Shown here: positions 1 to 4,164 of the stretch, piece after piece | How positions within the stretch are numbered: the stretch's first letter is position 1 | How the letters are laid out: each line of letters opens with the position of its first letter | Assembly: GCA_002391545.1 (NCBI GenBank) | Contig: DGFF01000113.1 | Span: forward strand, 1 to 5,114 | Direction of reading: 5' to 3' | Length of the DNA stretch: 5,114 nucleotides | Source of the DNA: Candidatus Fermentithermobacillaceae bacterium UBA3907 | GTDB lineage: Bacteria; Bacillota; Sulfobacillia; Fermentithermobacillales; Fermentithermobacillaceae | Notes under the pieces: generated by a model | What the model was told of the DNA's origin: nothing | The model's input: the letters and a program-made list of their open reading frames with translations, nothing else | Databases searched by the model: none | Position numbers and translations under genes: made by a program

Positions 1-614
1 TCTAGTAGATGTGGACGGTGAGCCAAAAGAATACTGAAAGTATTCGGTCCGATTCTTTCGGCGATTTGCGACAATGATCGCTGGCACCCTTTTCTCTGTT
101 CTTGACTATCAGGGCTGAAGGTGAGCGGATCGTCTAGACCCGCTACTGCAATCTTAGAGTTTCCTTTTTCAATAATCTGCACCTGGTTTCTCAAAAGGGT
201 TACGCCGTACTTGGAAAGAAGATCCTCAAAAGCACCGAAATTATCTACGCTTATCTCGTGATTGCCAGTAACGTAGAAAATAGGAGATTGGTTCTTGATA
301 GATTTGAGCAATTTTTCAGCTGCTTCGCAAGTGAAAGACCTGCGATCTATCAGGTCTCCAGCAATGGCGATCATGTCGGGCTTGAAGTCTTCTATTGCCG
401 ATGCAATGTCAGATTGTTCTTGCCCAAATATGCTTCCGTGCAGATCGGAAATGAGGGCGATACGCAACCCGTCAAAATCTTTCGGGAGGGTCTTCAATGG
501 CACTTGATAATATGTGACTTCCAGGGTATTGTTCTCCACATATAAGAACCAGGCAACCAAACCCAGCGCCAATATAGCTGCTACCCAAAATACAGGGTTA
601 GCGAGTATTGGCAT
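1..614 (-). CDS. Membrane-anchored metallophosphoesterase, C-terminal part missing
   Basis: This is the first 204 codons of a calcineurin-like phosphoesterase; the gene continues beyond base 1. Residues about 8-26 form one hydrophobic segment (an N-terminal anchor or uncleaved signal), so the enzyme probably acts at the membrane surface. The metal-site motifs occur in the family order: ISDLHG (D57, H59), AGDLIDR (D87), TGNHE (N118, H119) and LLAHRP (H199). The last family motif, GHxH, would lie outside the window. The anchor plus this motif set matches the YkuE/LpxG-like group of phosphoesterases, some of which cleave UDP-diacylglucosamine in diderm bacteria; the substrate here is unknown. 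The ATG at 614 is chosen because an excellent AAGGAGGTG sits 8 bases upstream (623-631); the other ATG, at 639, is out of frame. It is divergent from the aminomutase-like cluster and has no obvious functional link to it. Confidence 0.93.
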   Translation of the reverse strand, partial: MPILANPVFWVAAILALGLVAWFLYVENNTLEVTYYQVPLKTLPKDFDGLRIALISDLHGSIFGQEQSDIASAIEDFKPDMIAIAGDLIDRRSFTCEAAEKLLKSIKNQSPIFYVTGNHEISVDNFGAFEDLLSKYGVTLLRNQVQIIEKGNSKIAVAGLDDPLTFSPDSQEQRKGCQRSLSQIAERIGPNTFSILLAHRPHLL

Positions 615-622
615 GCGAACTG

Positions 623-631
623 CACCTCCTT
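623..631 (-). promoter_or_regulatory. Ribosome binding site of the phosphoesterase gene
   Basis: On the minus strand this reads AAGGAGGTG, a near-complete complement of the 16S rRNA tail, 8 bases before the ATG at 614. It fixes that start. Its last base touches the palindrome at 631-648, so a protein bound there would sit against the 5' end of this gene. Confidence 0.85.
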
Positions 632-703
632 GGTTTCATATGTAACCATTGTACTGGTTTTAATACGCCAAGTCACTTGTGAAAGTATGAACCTTAAATG
701 GTT
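631..703. promoter_or_regulatory. Cluster of TGGTT/AACCA half-sites including an 18-bp palindrome (candidate operator)
   Basis: Bases 631-648 read TGGTTTCATATGTAACCA, a palindrome with a single mismatched pair (TGGTT and AACCA arms around a CATATG core). A third half-site, TGGTT at 655-659, makes a second inverted pair with AACCA at 644-648. A looser pair, AACC-6-GGTT, lies at 690-703, and TCACTTGTGA at 673-682 is also an inverted repeat. Operators of GntR/FadR-superfamily regulators are often short palindromes with TGGT/ACCA arms, and such a regulator is encoded at 1333-2106, so autoregulation of the cluster is a reasonable guess. On the minus strand, TACAAT (648-653) could be a -10 box for the phosphoesterase gene, but I see no convincing -35. 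The palindrome is directly visible; its role is inference. Confidence 0.5.
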
Positions 704-717
704 ATCGATTGTGTCTA

Positions 718-745
718 TTGTCACTGGATGGTATTATGTTATATG
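718..745 (+). promoter_or_regulatory. Candidate sigma-70-type promoter for the plus-strand cluster
   Basis: TTGTCA (718-723, five of six matches to TTGACA) is followed after 16 bases by TATATG (740-745, four of six matches to TATAAT); the overlapping TTATAT (739-744) is an alternative -10. Transcription would begin near 752, giving a leader of about 65 bases before the RidA start codon. No stronger promoter was seen in the divergent region. The TGGTT half-sites lie upstream of it and an inverted repeat at 751-766 covers the predicted start point. Confidence 0.4.
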
Positions 746-750
746 GCTGC

Positions 751-785
751 TCATCAATAATGATGAAGCAAGCCATGTGGGCTTG
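751..785 (+). other. Two small inverted repeats in the leader of the cluster
   Basis: TCATCA-ATAA-TGATGA (751-766) is a 6-bp inverted repeat with a 4-base centre. CAAGCC-ATGTG-GGCTTG (769-785) is a perfect 6-bp stem with a 5-base loop. The first lies at the predicted transcription start and could be an operator or a hairpin. The second would form just upstream of the ribosome binding site at 805-809. No run of T follows, so neither is an intrinsic terminator. I do not recognise a known riboswitch here, and the leader looks too short for a cobalamin riboswitch. Confidence 0.4.
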
Positions 786-804
786 GATCCTACATAATGA
801 AATT

Positions 805-809
805 GGAGG
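805..809 (+). promoter_or_regulatory. Ribosome binding site deciding the RidA start
   Basis: GGAGG lies 9 bases before the ATG at 819. The in-frame TTG at 810 directly abuts it and cannot be the start, so the protein begins MTIEER. Confidence 0.85.
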
Positions 810-818
810 TTGGTAAAA

Positions 819-1280
819 ATGACAATCGAAGAAAGATTAAGCGAACTCGGCCTATCGCTGCCAGAAGTACCCGCTCCTGTGGCGGCGTATGTTCCAGCGG
901 TTCGTGTAGGAAATTGGGTTTATGTATCGGGGCAGACACCTTTTAGGGATGGCGAGCTCCGCGTAAAGGGGAAAGTTGGCGGCGAGGTTACTTTGGAGGA
1001 AGCTTACGAAGAGGCAAAGCAGTGCGCTCTCAATATTATGGCTGTTGTAAAAAGTGTTGCTGGATCCCTAGATAACGTTGAGCGCATAGTCAAAGTAGTA
1101 GGTTTTGTTGCTGTGACGCCTGATTTCACTGATGCTCCAAAAGTAGTTAACGGAGCTTCTGAACTTTTCGTCCAGGTGTTCGGAGATAAGGGAAAACATG
1201 CAAGATCTGCTGTAGGAGTGTGCGCGCTTCCTCTTGACTGTTGTGTTGAGGTTGAAGCTGTAGTTCTTCTAAAGGAGTAG
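819..1280 (+). CDS. RidA/YjgF/YER057c/UK114-family protein
   Basis: A 153-residue protein of the RidA family, small trimeric proteins that in characterised members hydrolyse reactive enamine/imine intermediates released by PLP enzymes and amino-acid dehydrogenases. Visible family signatures are the VYVSGQTP strand (residues 34-41), the HARSAVGV segment with the conserved arginine R129 that contacts the carboxylate of the substrate, the ALP motif (136-138), and VEVEAVV with E146. At 153 residues it is longer than E. coli RidA (128) and resembles the longer YjgF-like subgroup, so catalytic RidA activity is likely but not certain. It is the first gene of the plus-strand cluster; the regulator follows after 52 bases. 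In this context it may clear an imine made during breakdown of an amino-acid substrate, or protect PLP enzymes; that is inference. The start is the ATG at 819. Confidence 0.93.
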   Translation: MTIEERLSELGLSLPEVPAPVAAYVPAVRVGNWVYVSGQTPFRDGELRVKGKVGGEVTLEEAYEEAKQCALNIMAVVKSVAGSLDNVERIVKVVGFVAVTPDFTDAPKVVNGASELFVQVFGDKGKHARSAVGVCALPLDCCVEVEAVVLLKE

Positions 1281-1305
1281 GACGAGAAGTGGGGCATCTC
1301 CAGAG

Positions 1306-1318
1306 TGTGCGGAGCACA
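1306..1318 (+). other. Small hairpin between the RidA and regulator genes
   Basis: TGTGC-GGA-GCACA is a perfect 5-bp stem with a 3-base loop in the 52-base gap, ending 7 bases before the next AGGAGG. No T run follows. It might tune expression of the regulator or stabilise the upstream message; it could also be chance. Confidence 0.25.
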
Positions 1319-1325
1319 AGGCAAG

Positions 1326-1331
1326 AGGAGG
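1326..1331 (+). promoter_or_regulatory. Ribosome binding site of the regulator, unusually close to the ATG
   Basis: AGGAGG ends only one base before the ATG at 1333, much closer than usual. The in-frame CTG at 1339 would have a normal 7-base spacing. Either the ATG is used inefficiently, keeping regulator level low, or translation begins at CTG 1339. No other in-frame ATG, GTG or TTG occurs between the upstream stop codon at 1270 and the ATG. Confidence 0.55.
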
Positions 1332-1332
1332 G

Positions 1333-2106
1333 ATGAGTCTGAGCATTGATTATAGCGAGTCGTACTATAAGGCTCTCAAGGTTTTGAGTGAGTCTTCTAT
1401 GCCCATAGGAGCGTGGAACCTTAGTCGATTAATGCTTGAAGAAGGAATAACTGTTTCGGAAGCTACAGCAGGTAGGATTCTGAGAGAACTTGAAGACAAA
1501 GGGTATGTACGCGCCGAAGGCAGAGTAGGAAGGGTAATTACTTCTTCAGGCAAAGAGATTCTAGAAGAATGGAGGAAGGCTGAGGCGCAAAACAGAACTC
1601 ATACTGCTTTTCTAGAAAGCCTGAAGATTACGGATAAGCAGGAATTGATTGACGTATTGGTTGCGAGGAGGGCCATCGAAACTGAGACGGCGTATCTGGC
1701 TGCTCAGAATGCAACTGCCCAAGATGTGCAGAAAATCCAACGCATAATTGAGGAGCATGAGCAGCTGCTGGCATCTGGCAACTCAGGAGTTGAAAAGGAC
1801 GTAGAGTTTCATCGAGCGTTGGCTGCTGCTGGAAAGAACAAGGTGCTCTTAAGCGCCCTTGAGGTGATCTACCACGATCCCGAGGTTGGCCGTGCGTTGG
1901 AGCACATCAGGTCGAAAATGGGATCGCGGATGGTAGAGGATCACAAGCGCATAGTTGAGAAGGTGGCCGCAAAGGATAGGCAGGGCGCAAGAGAAGCTAT
2001 GGCTTTTCACATAGATAGCGTTATAAAAGACGTGAATACATACTGGGCAGAAATGGTCGGCCCTCAAGGAGGAATCGAAAATGTCAGCGAGAGATCGGAT
2101 TCTTGA
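1333..2106 (+). CDS. Winged-helix/FCD-domain transcriptional regulator (GntR/FadR-superfamily effector domain)
   Basis: A 257-residue cytoplasmic DNA-binding regulator with two domains. Residues about 10-80 form a winged helix: the pattern P-I-G-A near 24-27, EEGITVSEATAGRILREL (36-53), then GYV and GRVGRVITSSGKEIL. This resembles the HTH_12 domain (found in NrpR and some RNase R proteins) more than a classic GntR helix-turn-helix. Residues about 105-240 form an all-helical FCD ligand domain, with R112 at its start and the usual metal-site residues D156, H160 (KDVEFH), H204 (EDHKRI) and H226 (AFHI). FCD domains normally bind a carboxylic acid through the metal, fitting control by the substrate or product of the downstream mutase. 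The candidate operator is the TGGTT palindrome near 631-648. The 3' end overlaps the next gene by 26 bases, so the two are co-translated. The ATG at 1333 is the only standard start, with CTG at 1339 as an alternative. Confidence 0.88.
   Translation: MSLSIDYSESYYKALKVLSESSMPIGAWNLSRLMLEEGITVSEATAGRILRELEDKGYVRAEGRVGRVITSSGKEILEEWRKAEAQNRTHTAFLESLKITDKQELIDVLVARRAIETETAYLAAQNATAQDVQKIQRIIEEHEQLLASGNSGVEKDVEFHRALAAAGKNKVLLSALEVIYHDPEVGRALEHIRSKMGSRMVEDHKRIVEKVAAKDRQGAREAMAFHIDSVIKDVNTYWAEMVGPQGGIENVSERSDS
2066..2072 (+). promoter_or_regulatory. Ribosome binding site of the 79-residue protein, inside the regulator gene
   Basis: AAGGAGG lies 8 bases before the ATG at 2081, within the last codons of the regulator gene. 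This strong and well-spaced site is the main evidence that the small downstream frame is a real gene rather than an incidental one. Confidence 0.85.
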
Positions 2107-2320
2107 TGGATGCGACCTTGAGACGTTTATTGTTTGCGATGCCGTTGAAGAAGGAAAAAGTCTGGGGTTAAGGCTTATGGCGGAACTGGGATTCGATGAC
2201 GCAGACGTGGTGTTCTGCGAGATGGGGGGACCAGGTGTAAGGATAAGGTTGCGAGGTTACGTCTATAGACCGGCTGCGGAATACAGATGGTACGATCAGG
2301 AGGCAGATTCTATTGAATGA
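2081..2320 (+). CDS. Small stand-alone protein resembling the dimerisation domain of ornithine/lysine aminomutases
   Basis: A 79-residue soluble protein with no signal or membrane segment. Residues 25-61 (helix GKSLGLRLMAELGF, strand DADVVFCEM, then GPGVRIRLRGYV) recall the module of OraE and the N-terminal part of KamE: a helix ending in KKMGLE or similar, a strand with VEV/PSVV, then a final strand such as GTRIELKGRV. That module is the dimerisation domain (OAM_dimer) in those enzymes. Here it is encoded separately, directly before a protein that has the other parts of the enzyme. It overlaps the regulator by 26 bases and the next gene by 8, which suggests stoichiometric production with the 608-residue protein. 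The acidic tail (DQEADSIE) is probably disordered. The gene is well supported; the family assignment is a by-eye comparison from memory and moderately secure. It is not OraS-like: that resemblance lies in the next protein. Confidence 0.75.
   Translation: MSARDRILDGCDLETFIVCDAVEEGKSLGLRLMAELGFDDADVVFCEMGGPGVRIRLRGYVYRPAAEYRWYDQEADSIE
2298..2303 (+). promoter_or_regulatory. Ribosome binding site indicating a TTG start
   Basis: AGGAGG lies 9 bases before the TTG at 2313. The nearby ATG at 2317 is in another frame. In the correct frame no ATG occurs before the B12-binding motif, and the next possible starts, GTG at 2331 and TTGs at 2334 and 2337, would remove part of the first beta strand. Confidence 0.75.
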
Positions 2321-4139
2321 ACCGAAGAAAGTGTTGTTGGCTCCCCTTGACCCTGTTCACGACGTGGGCCTCAAATTAATTAGAAAGAAACTGATGGATA
2401 GAGGACACGAAGCCGTGCTGTTGCCCCCTGACCTGACTCCAGAGGAAATTGTATCCCGCGCTCTTGAAGAGAAACCTGATTTCATCATGGTAAGTCGGGC
2501 TCTTAGCTACGGTACTTCAGAACTTCTGGCGAAATTTGTAGACTTATGCGATGCTGCTGGACTTAGGCCTAGAACCAAACTTGTGGTGGGTGGATTGAGC
2601 ATGCGCCCTGAAATGGCTCAAGAATTGGGATTTGACGCAGGGTTTGGGCCCGATGCTCCTGCAGAAGCAGCTGTGGATTACGTAGAAGGAAAAGAAATTG
2701 TATCCATAGTCGGCACTAGACCAAGATCCAAAGTAGATTTGACCCAGGGTTATACTTACGAGTTTTCAGATAAAGAAATTGGAGATCTGTGCATTCAAGC
2801 GGCAAAGCAGCTGTTAGATTGGGCAGAAGAAAGAACCAGTCCAGGTATACGGAGAGCCCAATTAAGATTAGAGATGGAAGAGGCCAGATCTAAAGGGAGA
2901 AGCGAGGATGTAGACAACCTTCGAGCTGAGTATGCCAAGATTTGTTCGGGAGAGGTCAAACAGTGGTACCAAACAGGGGAGCCTGTTTCTCACACCCGCC
3001 CCCTAACCCGGAAGGAATTGAAAGAAATTGAATTGCTGAGCGAGAAGAAAGATCATATGCAATTCCCTGTATCCCAGGATATTCTCAATGATTACAACGT
3101 GTTCATTCAGTACGGAACAGGATGTCCCGAAATGGATGCTTACCACAGTATTGTGTCTATCGCGTGGGGTGCTAGGGGAGTGGTCCACTTCGACCCTTCC
3201 TGGGGTGCAAGAACTGAAGGTTTACTGGAGCAGGCCTGGAGTCACGAGCATGATGGTACAGTAATTACTTTGGACAACTTGAACCTTATAAAAAAGGCAT
3301 TGCTTCCGGGAACATTGTGGCAAGTGCGCGCACATAGGGGGTTGAACACCCCGGAGACCGTTGTTTTGGCTCATTTGGCCGGTGCAGATCTTACCAAGAT
3401 AAACATGGTTTATGGAAGTTTAGGTGCAGGAACTGATCCAGAGAGATTGGTAGTAGACGGGGTAGAATCTATGAAACTTGCGGCTAGATACAACCTACCA
3501 TACGATGTTGTAACAAATGAAGAGTTGTGTGGCGTTCCTGCTGCAAAAGCTTTCGCTGGGATGTTAGTAGTTGCTACCGCAGGTGTTCTTTTAGGAGGGA
3601 GACCCTTCCTTCAGCCACTTTTTGCTCATTCGCCTGAAGCTATAATCGCGGGAACAATGGATGACAACTTTATAGATTTTAATGTGGCTAAGATGAAGGT
3701 TCTTTCTTCCATCATAGATGCACCTATATGGCCAGGGGCTCCTGTGGGATTCTTGACCCAGTCCCAAGATAGGTGTCAGTCTTCAGTGATGACGGCTCTT
3801 CATGCTGCTCTTGCTTTAGACTCAGGGGCTATCGCAGTTACTATTGCGTCGTCTGACGAAGCTTACGCCGGTGGACCAATAACTGTGCCTGCGCGGATAG
3901 ATACCCTAAAAGCCACCGCTGCTGCACTGAGGTTTTTCGGTAAGGGCGGCATATCTCCGACAGCAGAAGTTGACAAAATGGCGTGTGATCTTAGGAATGA
4001 CATTCTAGACGTCCTTAACAAATTAGTTGCCCGTGGAGATTTTGTAGCATCTCTTTACGAAGGCATATTGGGTGATAGAGAAGACGGAGCCTATCCAGGA
4101 AGAGCAGGTAGAGGAACTGTTACCCTGAAAAAGGTGTAA
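2313..4139 (+). CDS. Permuted B12-dependent aminomutase-like protein (cobalamin-binding domain, OraS-like segment, TIM barrel)
   Basis: A 608-residue soluble protein, probably the catalytic subunit of an adenosylcobalamin-dependent mutase. Residues 1-125 are a cobalamin-binding Rossmann domain: DPVHDVG with the candidate cobalt ligand H16, MVSRALS (S61), VVGG (G93, G94), then ELGFDAGFGP (104-113), which matches the equivalent KamE stretch closely. Residues about 150-215 are helical; SDKE, LLD and TSPGI resemble the start of OraS. Residues about 250-608 resemble the OraE/KamD barrel: GTGCPE (268-273), VHFDP (291-295) against AHQDP in OraE, SSDEA (D515, E516) and ARIDTLK (527-533). Near the end, GDF followed by EGILGD and YPGR (594-597) parallels a GYF...EQGFF...YPER pattern in OraE. 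The domain order is the reverse of OraE. The PLP-lysine position of KamE/OraE is occupied by L27, with K25 and K26 nearby. It starts at TTG, overlaps the upstream gene by 8 bases, and is followed 25 bases later by a likely reactivase. Substrate unknown; a glutamate-mutase-like or PLP-free carbon-skeleton mutase is an alternative. Confidence 0.85.
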   Translation: MNEPKKVLLAPLDPVHDVGLKLIRKKLMDRGHEAVLLPPDLTPEEIVSRALEEKPDFIMVSRALSYGTSELLAKFVDLCDAAGLRPRTKLVVGGLSMRPEMAQELGFDAGFGPDAPAEAAVDYVEGKEIVSIVGTRPRSKVDLTQGYTYEFSDKEIGDLCIQAAKQLLDWAEERTSPGIRRAQLRLEMEEARSKGRSEDVDNLRAEYAKICSGEVKQWYQTGEPVSHTRPLTRKELKEIELLSEKKDHMQFPVSQDILNDYNVFIQYGTGCPEMDAYHSIVSIAWGARGVVHFDPSWGARTEGLLEQAWSHEHDGTVITLDNLNLIKKALLPGTLWQVRAHRGLNTPETVVLAHLAGADLTKINMVYGSLGAGTDPERLVVDGVESMKLAARYNLPYDVVTNEELCGVPAAKAFAGMLVVATAGVLLGGRPFLQPLFAHSPEAIIAGTMDDNFIDFNVAKMKVLSSIIDAPIWPGAPVGFLTQSQDRCQSSVMTALHAALALDSGAIAVTIASSDEAYAGGPITVPARIDTLKATAAALRFFGKGGISPTAEVDKMACDLRNDILDVLNKLVARGDFVASLYEGILGDREDGAYPGRAGRGTVTLKKV

Positions 4140-4153
4140 TACGTAGAATTGAT

Positions 4154-4158
4154 GGAGG
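4154..4158 (+). promoter_or_regulatory. Ribosome binding site of the P-loop protein
   Basis: GGAGG lies 6 bases before the ATG at 4165, in the 25-base gap after the mutase-like gene. The gap has no terminator or promoter, so the genes are co-transcribed. An overlapping ATG at 4152 is out of frame. Confidence 0.8.
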
Positions 4159-4164
4159 AACTAT

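Noticed and set aside
258..545. A 95-codon plus-strand open frame (and another at 295-507)
   Set aside because: Both lie wholly inside the minus-strand phosphoesterase gene, whose motifs are clear, and they show no recognisable protein features.
769..785. Hairpin considered as an intrinsic terminator or attenuator
   Set aside because: No T-rich tract follows the stem and no leader peptide or alternative pairing was found.
615..818. Cobalamin riboswitch upstream of the B12-related cluster
   Set aside because: The predicted leader is only about 65 bases, and I could not find a B12-box-like conserved element; a cobalamin riboswitch needs considerably more sequence.
797..821. Alternative starts ATG 797 and TTG 810 for the RidA gene
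   Set aside because: ATG 797 is in another frame, and TTG 810 directly abuts the GGAGG. The ATG at 819 has normal spacing.
1004..1324. A 106-codon minus-strand open frame
   Set aside because: It is antisense to the RidA gene, which has conserved motifs; the composition (many Ser/Thr/Pro) is typical of a shadow frame.
1365..2067. Minus-strand open frames at 1365-1553 and 1849-2067
   Set aside because: Both are antisense to the winged-helix/FCD regulator and have no supporting ribosome binding site or motif.
2081..2320. 79-residue protein as the OraS-type small subunit
   Set aside because: Its pattern does not resemble OraS; the OraS-like pattern is inside the 608-residue protein instead, and the small protein looks more like the dimerisation module.
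2313..2690. B12 domain as part of a corrinoid methyltransferase or methionine-synthase-like protein
   Set aside because: The usual helical cap domain before the B12 motif is absent, and the ELGFDAGFGP region and the following barrel resemble aminomutases more closely.
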